Positions 1-9,268 of a DNA stretch of 64,000 bases are shown piece by piece. How positions within the stretch are numbered: position 1 is the stretch's first letter; each line of letters begins with the position of its first letter. Both the position numbers and the translations under genes were made by a program. The notes under the pieces were generated by a model. That model made no database searches and was not told the DNA's origin. It saw only the letters and a list, made by a program, of their open reading frames with translations. The stretch spans positions 382,070-446,069 of the forward strand of contig NZ_BMNS01000003.1 in assembly GCF_014646675.1 (NCBI RefSeq), in the 5' to 3' direction. The DNA is from Lutibacter litoralis. Lineage in GTDB: Bacteria > Bacteroidota > Bacteroidia > Flavobacteriales > Flavobacteriaceae.

Positions 1-2
1 CT

Positions 3-212
3 GATTATGTGATTGTTGATGTGTTGTTGAATGATGAAATCATCTTCAAAAATTTAGATCTGTACAGCGAAAAAGTATCTCTTAAAGAATATAGTATAGA
101 TAATGGAAAACTTAACAAAGGAAATAACTCAATAAAATTAATAGTTAAAGGAACCAATAAGAATAATCTAAATGCTGATAAATTAGGGGTAGATTATTTA
201 ATAGTACAATAA
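3..212 (+). CDS. C-terminal end of a carbohydrate-active protein (partial)
   Basis: The reading frame is already open at the left edge and ends at a stop at 212, so only the last ~69 residues are visible. The pattern F-x-DLYS-x-KV, a short linker, then KGNNSIKLIVKGTN and a final LGVDYL resembles the small beta-sandwich tail that often ends GH172 (DUF2961) and related glycan-degrading proteins of Bacteroidota. It lies 38 bases before another GH172 gene, which supports a place in the same sugar locus. No catalytic part is visible, so the enzyme class is inference. Confidence 0.55.
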   Translation, partial: DYVIVDVLLNDEIIFKNLDLYSEKVSLKEYSIDNGKLNKGNNSIKLIVKGTNKNNLNADKLGVDYLIVQ

Positions 213-250
213 GTATAAAAAATATATAGGAATACTAAAAAGAGGTAATT

Positions 251-1381
251 ATGAGTTTTGATGGATTAAATATGTCTTTAGGAAATTTAAGTCTGCTATC
301 TGATGCGCAATCGCGATGTATTACTGCAGAAAACCCCGCAGGAGAAACTGGTGGAGGTGGAAGAGCAACAAAAGGTTTTGCTGAAAAACAGGCAAGTGAG
401 TTAGGACAAGGTTGGAAAGTAAACCCAGCAATTACTATTGCTCCAAAAGAAACAGTTGTAATAGCAGATATTCAAGAGATGGGGAATATTCAAAGTATTT
501 GGATGACTGGTCTTATTTCCAGAGATTTAATTATTAGAATCTATTGGGATAATCAAGAGCATCCATCTGTAGAAGTGCCATTTCCAGATTTTTTTGCCAG
601 TGGTTATATTGACAATACCGATGTGTTGTTGGGTGGTGAATTTGATCCTTTGGTTTCCATTCCGGTAGCAGTAAATCCTTCAAATGCGTTTAACTGTTTT
701 TGGTCAATGCCGTTTAAAGAAAGATGCTATTTCACCATAGAAAATAGAAGTGATATTGATAGGGTTTTATATTATCAGATAAATTTTCAATTAACACAAA
801 TACCTGAAAAATGCGCCTATTTTCATGCTTCATTTAGAAGGTCAAATCCCGTTAAGGTGAATGAGGTTCATACTATTATTGACAATATAGTAGGAGAAGG
901 CCATTATGTCGGTACAGCAATGAGTGTTGGTTTAAACGGTGCCGGTGGATGGTGGGGAGAAGGTGAAGTAAAATTTTTTATCGACGATGATAATAAATTT
1001 CCTACAATTTGTGGTACTGGCTTGGAAGATTATTTTTTAGGAGCCTTTAACTGGGAAACAAATAAAGGATACACTACTTATAATTCACCTTATGGAGGCT
1101 TCCATAAATATGAAGCTCCTGATGGTTTGTATAAAATTCAACCACGTTTTTCATTGTATCGTTGGCATATACAAGATCCTATTCGGTTTAAAGGAAAACT
1201 AAAAGTTACGGTTCAGGATTTAGGATGGAAGAATTTCAATACAAAACAGTTTGACAACGTTGAAGAACGAAAGTATTTAATGCGTCAGGATGATATAGCT
1301 ACAGTTGCCTTTTGGTACCAAACATTACCAAGCATTCAATTAAAATCTTTGCCAAATAAAGAAGGGCTGTCGATTCAATAA
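251..1381 (+). CDS. GH172 (DUF2961) glycoside hydrolase, no signal peptide
   Basis: A 376-residue DUF2961 protein, the family now called GH172; characterised members act on alpha-fructofuranosyl or D-arabinofuranosyl linkages. Family hallmarks are visible: the early GETGGGGRATKGF segment, QSIWMTG near residue 80, GGWWGEGEVKFFID near 235, and GTGLEDYFLGAFNW near 255, which carries acidic residues of the active-site region. Length is usual for a single-domain member. There is no signal peptide, so it probably works in the cytoplasm on short products brought in by the transporter 17 bases downstream. The actual substrate cannot be read from the sequence. Confidence 0.85.
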   Translation: MSFDGLNMSLGNLSLLSDAQSRCITAENPAGETGGGGRATKGFAEKQASELGQGWKVNPAITIAPKETVVIADIQEMGNIQSIWMTGLISRDLIIRIYWDNQEHPSVEVPFPDFFASGYIDNTDVLLGGEFDPLVSIPVAVNPSNAFNCFWSMPFKERCYFTIENRSDIDRVLYYQINFQLTQIPEKCAYFHASFRRSNPVKVNEVHTIIDNIVGEGHYVGTAMSVGLNGAGGWWGEGEVKFFIDDDNKFPTICGTGLEDYFLGAFNWETNKGYTTYNSPYGGFHKYEAPDGLYKIQPRFSLYRWHIQDPIRFKGKLKVTVQDLGWKNFNTKQFDNVEERKYLMRQDDIATVAFWYQTLPSIQLKSLPNKEGLSIQ

Positions 1382-1398
1382 ACGTTAATAATAAATAA

Positions 1399-2763
1399 AT
1401 GATGAATTTGAACAAAAATAAAGGGCAAGTAGGATTGCTAGAAAAAATAGGATATGGATTAGGAGATACTGCAGGTAACTTTGTGTACCAATCAGTATTA
1501 CTATTACTTGGTTTTTTCTATACAGAAATATATGGATTGAGTACAACAACAGTAGCATCTATTTTTTTAGTTGTAAGAATTGTAGATGCAGTTACCGATC
1601 CTTTAATGGGAGCAATAGTAGACAGAACAAATACTAAATGGGGGAAATATCGTCCATATTTAATCATATTAGCAGTGCCATATGCGATAGCAAGTGTGTT
1701 GGTTTTTACTGTTCCAGATCTAGGACCTGAAGGAAAAGTTATTTATGCGTATGCTACGTATACTACTTTAATGTTATTATTTACAGCCACTAATATACCT
1801 TATGGAGCATTAACAGGTGTAATGACTAGTGACCCTAAGGAGAGAGCATCAATAAATGCAACTAGATTTATGTTTGCTACAGGAGGTGGGTTAATAGTAA
1901 CATCCTTGGTTCTTCCTTTAACCACCTATTGGAGCGACCCGGCAATAGGATATAGAAATGCCATGATTTTAATGGCTATTTTATCTGTTATACTATTTGT
2001 CATTTGTTTTGCAACAACAAAAGAACGTGTAAAAGGATTGGTTTCAGAAAAAGGAAAAGGAAATTTTATAAGAGATATTAAATTTGTTTTTAAAAATGAC
2101 CAATATCGTTTGGTGGCTTTGGCAACACTTTTAATGGTGAGTGCTCAAACAATTAAAAATACGACACAATTATTTTATATAACTATTTATGTTGAAGACG
2201 CAGTGACCTATTCAGCCTTATTTTTATCTATTTGGATGATTGGAGGTATGATAGGAGCACAGCTAGCAACAAAAGTGCTGGATATAATGGATAAGAGAAA
2301 GGCATATATTATGTTATTGTATATATGTGCTATTATTTCTGCAATTTCCTATTTCGTTGGAAACACAAATATCATTTTAATTATGGTAATACAATTTTTT
2401 GTAGGATTCTTTAACCAAATGATTGCACCTATCTGGTTTACATTTACTGCTGATGCTGTTGATTATGGAGAGTTGAAATTTTTCAAACGGATGGACGGAT
2501 TAACACTTTCATTTACATTGTTTTCTTTAAAACTAGGACTTTCAATAGGAGGAGCTTTGGCATTGACTATTATGGGGTATTATGGATATGTAAGCGGGGG
2601 TGTTGAACAAACGCTAAAAGCAACTAATGGTATTTTATTTGTATTTGCAATTGTACCAGCAATTGTATTTGTATTAACAGCATTGGTGGTAAGCTTATTT
2701 AAATTAAATAGTAAAACAATTGCTTTAAATGCAGTAAAACTTCAAGAGCTAAGAGCTAAGTAA
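1399..2763 (+). CDS. GPH-family sugar:cation symporter (MFS)
   Basis: A 454-residue inner-membrane transporter with about 12 predicted membrane segments. The N-terminal GLGDTAGNFVYQS and the loop DAVTDPLMGAIVDRT followed by KWGKYRPYL are signatures of the glycoside-pentoside-hexuronide:cation symporter family (MelB/XylP type). The start lies 17 bases after the cytoplasmic GH172 gene, so the pair probably forms a transport-and-cleave unit for an oligosaccharide or glycoside. An MMN start could also begin one codon later. Family assignment is firm; the sugar is unknown. Confidence 0.9.
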   Translation: MMNLNKNKGQVGLLEKIGYGLGDTAGNFVYQSVLLLLGFFYTEIYGLSTTTVASIFLVVRIVDAVTDPLMGAIVDRTNTKWGKYRPYLIILAVPYAIASVLVFTVPDLGPEGKVIYAYATYTTLMLLFTATNIPYGALTGVMTSDPKERASINATRFMFATGGGLIVTSLVLPLTTYWSDPAIGYRNAMILMAILSVILFVICFATTKERVKGLVSEKGKGNFIRDIKFVFKNDQYRLVALATLLMVSAQTIKNTTQLFYITIYVEDAVTYSALFLSIWMIGGMIGAQLATKVLDIMDKRKAYIMLLYICAIISAISYFVGNTNIILIMVIQFFVGFFNQMIAPIWFTFTADAVDYGELKFFKRMDGLTLSFTLFSLKLGLSIGGALALTIMGYYGYVSGGVEQTLKATNGILFVFAIVPAIVFVLTALVVSLFKLNSKTIALNAVKLQELRAK

Positions 2764-2809
2764 AACGAATGATAAAATAAAAAAAGTAACAATTATAAAT
2801 AGATCAATA

Positions 2810-5167
2810 ATGAATATAAAAAAACATTTAAAAATAAGCTGCTTATTCATCTTATTCTTAGCAGGAATGAGCAATGCTTTTGCACAAAATACACAGTTTT
2901 ATGTATCTCCTTCAGGTACTAATTCTAATGATGGTTCTAAAGAAAAACCATGGAAAACGCTGGAATTTGCAAAGAAACAAGCAAGATTTTTTGATGGCAA
3001 TGTAAACATCAACCTTTTTGACGGAACGTACACTTTAAATAAGACCTTAGAATTAAATTATCAAGATTCTAATGTTACTTATAAAGCAGTAGATGGAGAT
3101 AAACCAATTATAAGTGGTGGTGTAAAAGTAAAGAATTGGAGAAAAGGTAAAAATGGAATTTGGCATGCTAAAGTTCCAAGAGGAATAAAAGGTAGACATT
3201 TATATGTGAACGGAAATAGAGCAGTTAGAGCAAGAACGGCTAATGCTGACGGATGGGAAAGAATAGCAAATAGACCAGATCCATGTGGATCGGTATCTTG
3301 TAGAGATGATGAAAATACTCCTAACGGATTTAAAATACCGAAAGATTTTCCTAAGCTTTCAAATATAGAAGATGTTGAGATGGTTAATATTATGCGTTGG
3401 AAAATGTATAGGGGAAAACTTCAAAAAATAGAAGATGGTATTGCTTATGTGAATCAAAAATATTGGGATCTTGCTAAAATAGGTCCTTTCGCAATATTGA
3501 ATAATGATAATCATAAGGCAGTTAACTGGTTGGAAAATGCCATTGAATTTTTGGATGAAGATGGAGAGTGGTATTTAGATAAGAAAAGCCGTACGCTCTA
3601 CTATAAGCCAATGAAAGGTGAAGAATTAAATAAAGCTGAAGTGGTTATTTCTAATGTAGAAAAGATTATTGATGCTGACGGATTAGAAAATGTAGCCTTC
3701 GAAGGAATAACATTTGCCTATGCAAACTGGAATCAACCTTCTACGCCTCTTGGTTATGTGAGTATCCAATCGGGTGCTGTTTTGGCAGATCCTGATTACC
3801 AATCAATCGAAGACGCTTTTGAAGGTTTGGTTGATATTCCAGGGAATGTTCACTTTAAGAATTCAAGAAATATAGTAATGAAAGGAAATACCTTTCAGCA
3901 TCTTGGAGGAACAGCCTTGAATTTTGATACGAACAACCAAAACGTAAATATTTTTAGTAATGCGTTCAATGATATTTCAGGTTCAGCTATTGCTATTGGA
4001 AACTTACAAGATCATCATATTGTTCCTGAAAAAATAAGCCGTGAAATTATTATCGACAACAATAGCATTGAAAATGTAGGGGTTGAGTACTGGGATGTTT
4101 GTGCTATTAAATGCTCGTATGTGAAGGATGCAGCCATCGTGAACAATTCGATCAATGGATCTTCAGCAGGTGGAATTACCCTTGGATGGGGATGGGGGCG
4201 TTATGATGTTGACAACTTCGATTTCTGGAAAGACGGTTCAGACAAAGCTTACAATCACGACACAGTTGCTGGAGGAGTTCTAGTAGCACATAATAAAATT
4301 ACCAATGTTACTACAAAACTGGGTGATACTGCAGCAATTTACAATTTAGGAGCATCTCCAGGTACAAAATGGTATGCCAATTATATTGAAAATGTAGCAC
4401 ATCCTGAGGCTAGGTTTTGCAGTGCTTATAGTCATGGTATTTATATAGACAATGGTTCTAGAGGAATTGAAATTCAAGATAATGTAGTTATAGGTTCTTC
4501 ACATGAACCATACTTGGCAAATGGATCACATGATTATAATGTGAGGGGAGAAGCCTATTATTATAAAAGTGATGCTGGAGAATACCCAAAATGGATCGAA
4601 GAAAAGGCAGGTGTAAAATCTGAAATTAAAGACTTAAGACACAGAGAGGAAATTGAGAAATTATTACCAGAGTCTTTACCAGTTGATGCTAAATTTCATG
4701 TCGTTGAAAAAGGTGTAGCTATAGGTAAAAAGATAACTGCTGTTGGTAGTACTGCAAACAGTAGAGCATCTTTCACAACTGATGGGAAAACAGAAACGTA
4801 TTGGAGAGGTGAAGGAAAAGAAGGAGAATTAATATTGGATCTAGGAAAAACATCAGATGTGTATTATGTAAACTCGGCATTTGGTTACATTCAGCCTAAA
4901 ACAAAAGAAGAAGTTTATTTCAGACACGGATATGAATTCGAATATTTTACTTCTACGGATGGTGAAAATTGGACTACTTACGGAGAAGGTAAGAAAGTTT
5001 CCACACTGGCAATAAATCAACAATATGGTGAAGATCAAAAGCCTGTTGAAGCTAGATATGTGAAACTTAAAGTTTATAGTTCAGGAGAGCATCAACTTGG
5101 AGTTTTGCGATTTAAAGTGGTTGATCAACAGCCTGTCTATGGTGGGCGTAAATTTGGACCACAATAG
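2810..5167 (+). CDS. Secreted right-handed beta-helix protein with discoidin-like C-terminus (GH141-like)
   Basis: A 785-residue exported protein. Residues 1-26 form a signal peptide ending FAQ. The start FYVSPSGTNSNDGS...KPWKTL and the following region match the opening of right-handed parallel beta-helix enzymes. The layout resembles GH141, which includes an alpha-L-fucosidase and a xylanase, though polysaccharide lyases share the fold. From about residue 635 a discoidin (F5/8 type C, CBM32-like) domain follows, with SRASFTTDGKTETYW and LILDLG. Neighbouring GH29 fucosidases fit a GH141 role, but catalytic residues cannot be assigned by eye. Confidence 0.75.
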   Translation: MNIKKHLKISCLFILFLAGMSNAFAQNTQFYVSPSGTNSNDGSKEKPWKTLEFAKKQARFFDGNVNINLFDGTYTLNKTLELNYQDSNVTYKAVDGDKPIISGGVKVKNWRKGKNGIWHAKVPRGIKGRHLYVNGNRAVRARTANADGWERIANRPDPCGSVSCRDDENTPNGFKIPKDFPKLSNIEDVEMVNIMRWKMYRGKLQKIEDGIAYVNQKYWDLAKIGPFAILNNDNHKAVNWLENAIEFLDEDGEWYLDKKSRTLYYKPMKGEELNKAEVVISNVEKIIDADGLENVAFEGITFAYANWNQPSTPLGYVSIQSGAVLADPDYQSIEDAFEGLVDIPGNVHFKNSRNIVMKGNTFQHLGGTALNFDTNNQNVNIFSNAFNDISGSAIAIGNLQDHHIVPEKISREIIIDNNSIENVGVEYWDVCAIKCSYVKDAAIVNNSINGSSAGGITLGWGWGRYDVDNFDFWKDGSDKAYNHDTVAGGVLVAHNKITNVTTKLGDTAAIYNLGASPGTKWYANYIENVAHPEARFCSAYSHGIYIDNGSRGIEIQDNVVIGSSHEPYLANGSHDYNVRGEAYYYKSDAGEYPKWIEEKAGVKSEIKDLRHREEIEKLLPESLPVDAKFHVVEKGVAIGKKITAVGSTANSRASFTTDGKTETYWRGEGKEGELILDLGKTSDVYYVNSAFGYIQPKTKEEVYFRHGYEFEYFTSTDGENWTTYGEGKKVSTLAINQQYGEDQKPVEARYVKLKVYSSGEHQLGVLRFKVVDQQPVYGGRKFGPQ

Positions 5168-5304
5168 CGCAATTTTGTTTAAGTAGCTTTTTAAAAAATC
5201 AACTATTGCTAGTATATAATCAAAGTGACTTCTATTCGCTTCAAAAGTAACTTTGATTGTATGTTGGCATTGACCATTTTAAATTTTTAATAGCAATATA
5301 TAAA

Positions 5305-5967
5305 ATGTACAGATTTACATTATTTTCACTAGTAATTATTACCTTCTTTAATGTTAGTTGTACATTAGAAAAGAGAAATGAAATAAACTCATATAAGCTT
5401 GTTTCTCAACCTGTAGAGCTTATTCCAGAAGAGGGAAGTTTTGAGCTAAATGAAAATACAAAAATCTATTTTCATGAGGATGCAAAAAAGTTACTAAAAG
5501 TAAGCAATCAGTTTATAAATGAACTTAAACAAGCAAGCGGAATAAAAATTGAACTTACTGACAAAATACCATCAAAAGGAATTTCGGTATTCAACGATGC
5601 TAAGCTTCCCATGGATGCTTATCGGTTAATTGTAAAAAAATCTGGAATAGAGATTTCTTCAAACACATCAGCAGGTGTGTATTACGCTTCGCAGTCAATG
5701 AAGCAGTTGATACCTGTTGAGTTTGCTAACAGTATAAAGCCACGAGGCCAAAAATGTAATATTCAAGCAGTGACAATTTATGATAAACCTGAATTTAGCT
5801 GGAGGGGTAATTGTCTTGTAAGACTGAATTTATGATATGATACAAGGTAGGAAAAAAATATAAAACTTGATTATAAAGGAACTAAGAAGACTGTTTTGTT
5901 AGGAATTGAAAAGCAACATACTTCTTTAAGTAAAATCAATAAGCCAATATTAAAAAATGATAAGTAA
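5305..5967 (+). pseudogene. GH20 beta-hexosaminidase remnant joined to the tail of another gene
   Basis: From the ATG at 5305 the frame encodes a lipoprotein signal (FFNVSC) and the GH20 N-terminal domain (VSQPVELIPEEGSF, ISSNTSAGVYYASQSMKQL, KPEFSWRG). It then breaks exactly where an intact GH20 would read YRGMHLDVARHFF, and stops at 5835. The catalytic barrel is absent. A second open stretch follows to the stop at 5967 (LDYKGTKKTVLLGIEKQ...KINKP), which looks like the C-terminus of a different protein. The simplest reading is an internal deletion that fused the front of one gene to the back of another. An intact GH20 lies at 15133. Confidence 0.75.
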
Positions 5968-5972
5968 ATAAA

Positions 5973-7712
5973 ATGAAAAATTTAAAAATAAAAATAGTTT
6001 TACTCTTAGTCTCATTTTCAGTTTTAAGCTGTATTCAGGCTCAAAAGAAATCAATTGTTAGTGTTGAATCACTGCTTAATGAAATGACCTCCAGAGAACA
6101 AATTACACGTTTTCCAAAACAAGCATTTCTCACGAAACATGTGAGTAGTTATGATAGATCAAGCACTTCACCTTCTGAAAAGAACTGGTTTCATAATTGG
6201 GATATGAATCAATGGGAAGGTGTTGAAGATACTAAGAATGGAAAGGAATATGTTTTAATGAATGAAAAATCTCCAGGAGCAATTACACATTTTTGGATGA
6301 CTGGATCAGGGGAAAACAGAGGGCAAGGGACATTACGAATTTATATTGATGGTAATGAAAAACCTGTAATAAGTCAGACGATAAGAAGTTTTATCGGGGA
6401 AAATAAAGAAGTAGGCTATCCAATGAGTTGTTCCGTGTCTCCGGAGACTATAGCCGATGAACGTGGCCATAATTTATATTTGCCAATACCTTATGCAAAA
6501 TCTTGTAAAATCACCTATCAATCGGATTTGGTTAAGGACGGAAACCCTTGGGAAACAAGAAGTGAAATTTTGTATTATAATATTGATTATAGAGAATATG
6601 CTGAAGGAACAAGAATTGAAAGTTTCAATAAAAATTCAATAACTCAAAACAAGTCAATTATTCAGGCAACCAATCAAATGTTGTTAGATGGAAGGTTTAG
6701 TCAAGAAAAAAAGTTAAATGAGCTTGATAATTTTCAAATAAAATTAGCTCCTGGTGAAGAGTTGTTGGTCTCAAAAAAAGATGTAGGGGCAGCTATTCAA
6801 CAATTAAATATGCGTATTCAGGAAGATAACCCAACACAATCGTTAAGGTCTATTATCATCAAATGTACTTTTGACGATCAACAAACAGTATGGGCACCTT
6901 TAGGTGACTTTTTTGGAGCAGGTTATCGAATAGATGCATTTGAAACAAGGTATAACAAAGTATCTGTAGATGGTAATCTTAAATCTAAATGGCTTATGCC
7001 CTTTAAGAAATCTTGTAAAATTACTTTAGAAAATATTGGAGAAACAACCATAGGAGTTAATGGATCGTTAAAGTATTCTTCATATAAATGGAATAAAAAC
7101 GCAATGCATTTTTATACATCATGGCACCAATATACAAAGGTAAATACTGGAGTTCCTAAAAATATGTTAGGAGGTGAAGGTGTTAGAGACGTAAATTTTG
7201 TAACTCTAAAAGGTAAAGGAGTATATGTGGGTGATGTATTAACATTGTTTAATGATAATTTGCCTATAGGAAAAACAAGTTGGACCAAAGAAGAGGGAAC
7301 TTTTAATTATTGCTGGTGGGGAGAAGGAGATGAAAAAATATACATTGATGGAGAGCAATTTCCATCACATTTTGGAACAGGAACAGAGGATTACTATAAT
7401 TATGCTTGGTGCAAGGCAGAAAAGTTTTCACACCCGTTTATTGCCCAGCCTTCAGGTGGAGGAAATATGACGCCAGGTTATACCGTAAATACAAGAGTTA
7501 GAGCACTTGATGTGTTGCCTTTTAATACAAGTTTAAAATTTGATATGGAGTTGTGGCATTGGAATAAAGCCTCAATAAATTATGCTCCAACAACATTTTA
7601 TTATATGATGCCAGGTGGAGAATCTAATATAAAACCTGACTATAAAGGAGCGAAAGAAGAAGTATTATTAGATTTTGAAAAATTACACACTGTTGATCCT
7701 AAAGATCAATAG
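5973..7712 (+). CDS. Exported GH172 (DUF2961) glycoside hydrolase
   Basis: A 579-residue second member of GH172. The N-terminus carries a signal sequence with a possible lipobox (FSVLSC), so the protein is probably a surface or periplasmic lipoprotein. DUF2961 marks include ITHFWMTGSG near residue 105, CWWGEGDEKIYIDG near 450 and HFGTGTEDYYNYAW near 468. It is longer than the cytoplasmic paralogue at 251 and has an inserted beta-rich middle section, as in two-jelly-roll members. It could liberate fructofuranosyl- or arabinofuranosyl-type units outside the cytoplasm; the exact linkage is unknown. Confidence 0.85.
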   Translation: MKNLKIKIVLLLVSFSVLSCIQAQKKSIVSVESLLNEMTSREQITRFPKQAFLTKHVSSYDRSSTSPSEKNWFHNWDMNQWEGVEDTKNGKEYVLMNEKSPGAITHFWMTGSGENRGQGTLRIYIDGNEKPVISQTIRSFIGENKEVGYPMSCSVSPETIADERGHNLYLPIPYAKSCKITYQSDLVKDGNPWETRSEILYYNIDYREYAEGTRIESFNKNSITQNKSIIQATNQMLLDGRFSQEKKLNELDNFQIKLAPGEELLVSKKDVGAAIQQLNMRIQEDNPTQSLRSIIIKCTFDDQQTVWAPLGDFFGAGYRIDAFETRYNKVSVDGNLKSKWLMPFKKSCKITLENIGETTIGVNGSLKYSSYKWNKNAMHFYTSWHQYTKVNTGVPKNMLGGEGVRDVNFVTLKGKGVYVGDVLTLFNDNLPIGKTSWTKEEGTFNYCWWGEGDEKIYIDGEQFPSHFGTGTEDYYNYAWCKAEKFSHPFIAQPSGGGNMTPGYTVNTRVRALDVLPFNTSLKFDMELWHWNKASINYAPTTFYYMMPGGESNIKPDYKGAKEEVLLDFEKLHTVDPKDQ

Positions 7713-7775
7713 AAAGTTATTTTTATGAGTTTAATGTGATGTGAAAACCTCAAGTTTTCTTCAACCAAATTTGAT

Positions 7776-8001
7776 TATTGTTAAAAGATGAAAGAAATGT
7801 TCAAAATTCGTTAACCCGCTGTACATTGAGGGGGATTTATTTATTCTTGGATGTCAGTTCGAGGCTCCAGATAAAAATTTTCTCTAAATGTACAACGGAT
7901 TTCGTTAATTTAAATTTACAGAACCTAAAGTATTTACAGATGAAGGTTGGATTACACATTCTGGAGGTTGGTTAAGCGCATTGAGCAGATTGAAAAAATA
8001 A
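7776..8001 (+). pseudogene. Beta-propeller glycosidase (GH43/GH32-like) remnant
   Basis: Two coding scraps remain between the GH172 gene and the next hydrolase. One frame from about 7807 reads FVNPLYIEGDLFILGCQFEAP and then hits a stop. A second ends at 8001 with EPKVFTDEGWITHSGGW...LSRLKK, like the closing blade of five-bladed propeller glycosidases, where the last strand often reads GW.sHCGW. Stops and frame changes show it is not functional. It lies directly ahead of an intact gene of a similar fold, so it may be a decayed relative. The family call is tentative. Confidence 0.55.
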
Positions 8002-8005
8002 GTAT

Positions 8006-8971
8006 ATGAAATATTATAGAAACATAAAAAAAACAATATTTGGAGTCATATTTCTGTTAGGTTCACTTCAGGTATTCAGTCAAAATTCAAGGTTAACAGA
8101 AATTGCAGAAATTCCATTTACTAAAGGTCAGGCTCAATATGTTCTGAATGCTGAACCTATTGATTCTATTGGGGAATGGTATATTAATGACCACACTTTT
8201 ATTGAAGATCTAAAGGGAAATCTTCATTTCTTTGGTATTAATAATCCGTTTTTAAAGGATGGAAGTTATAACTATTCTTATCACCCTCATATCAGTCACG
8301 CAGTAATGAGTGCTCCTGAAAAGGAATTTGAGCATGTAGGAATGGCAATTTCAGAGTATAAAAACGGTAATGGATTTGTTGGAGCTCCTTATGTGGTAAA
8401 AAATAAAGAAGGCAAGTATTTGATGTTCTTTCAGGCAAAATTTGGGAAAGAAAGATTTCAGGAATTAGCAGTCTCTGATGATTTGTACAATTGGAAAAGA
8501 ACCCATGCACCCATATTAGCATCTCACGACAATATGAGAGACCCTTGTTTTTTTCAAGATGATAACGGAAAAGATTATTTATATATTGTAACTCCGCGTA
8601 TGGAAGGATCATCTATATCCGTTATAGAGACTGAAAATTTTGAAGCTTTTGGAAAACCGAAAGAAGTAATCCATATTCCAGATGGCGTTAGCTGGAGTGG
8701 ATTGGAATCTCCCTATGTTGTAAAAAGAAACGGATTGTATTATTTGTTTGTGTCTTATGCGCACAGACATTATGACGAAACTTTGGTGATAGTTTCTGAT
8801 CGCTTTGATTCTTTTAAGTTGGAAAATACGATTACAACCCTACATAGCCATGCTCCCGAAATAGTTACTTATAAAGGAAAAACATATATCAGTACTTGTG
8901 GAATTGAAGGTCATCAAATGCTGGATAATCATGGTTTATACTGGTATGAATTACAATGGTTAAAACAATAA
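8006..8971 (+). CDS. Exported five-bladed beta-propeller glycosidase (GH43/GH32 superfamily)
   Basis: A 321-residue protein with a signal peptide ending FSQ. The three acidic positions expected of the GH43/GH32/GH117 superfamily are visible: an Asp in WYINDHTFIED near residue 60, the Asp of NMRDPCFF near 178, and a Glu in WSGLESPYVV near 235. The last blade reads HAPEIVTYKGKTYISTCG. The fold is well supported. Which family, and so which sugar (arabinose, xylose, fructose, anhydrogalactose), cannot be told. It starts five bases after the preceding remnant and is co-oriented with the rest of the locus. Confidence 0.7.
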   Translation: MKYYRNIKKTIFGVIFLLGSLQVFSQNSRLTEIAEIPFTKGQAQYVLNAEPIDSIGEWYINDHTFIEDLKGNLHFFGINNPFLKDGSYNYSYHPHISHAVMSAPEKEFEHVGMAISEYKNGNGFVGAPYVVKNKEGKYLMFFQAKFGKERFQELAVSDDLYNWKRTHAPILASHDNMRDPCFFQDDNGKDYLYIVTPRMEGSSISVIETENFEAFGKPKEVIHIPDGVSWSGLESPYVVKRNGLYYLFVSYAHRHYDETLVIVSDRFDSFKLENTITTLHSHAPEIVTYKGKTYISTCGIEGHQMLDNHGLYWYELQWLKQ

Positions 8972-9171
8972 ATAATAACTTATGCGGAATACATTAAACT
9001 ATGTGTAATCTGGAGATGAGTCTTATATATATATTGGGGTTTTAAGGAGAATGATAGTTAGCGTTATTGGATTCTGAAAAGTTACATTTATTAAAAGGAT
9101 AAGAAGTATAGAATCTAAATCATTAGGTTATTTCGATATAAAAAAATATTTAAAATAATTATGCTAAATCG

Positions 9172-9202
9172 TTTAAGCAATAAAAAGTTTTAATTATCTT
9201 TG
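9172..9202 (+). promoter_or_regulatory. Candidate Bacteroidota promoter of the fucosidase operon
   Basis: A TATCTTTG box (9195-9202) matches the -7 consensus TAnnTTTG. A TTTA (9172-9175) lies 19 bases upstream, close to the -33 TTTG. It sits about 67 bases before the start of the GH29 gene, in a 297-base gap that holds no gene. Confidence 0.5.
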
Positions 9203-9268
9203 AAAGATAATTTGATTTTACAAGCTTAAAATTATACAAATTATTACATATATAAAATTTAATAAGAT

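Noticed and set aside
7778..7975. A 65-residue frame in the gap before 8006
   Set aside because: It is out of frame with the glycosidase scraps, which explain the region better.
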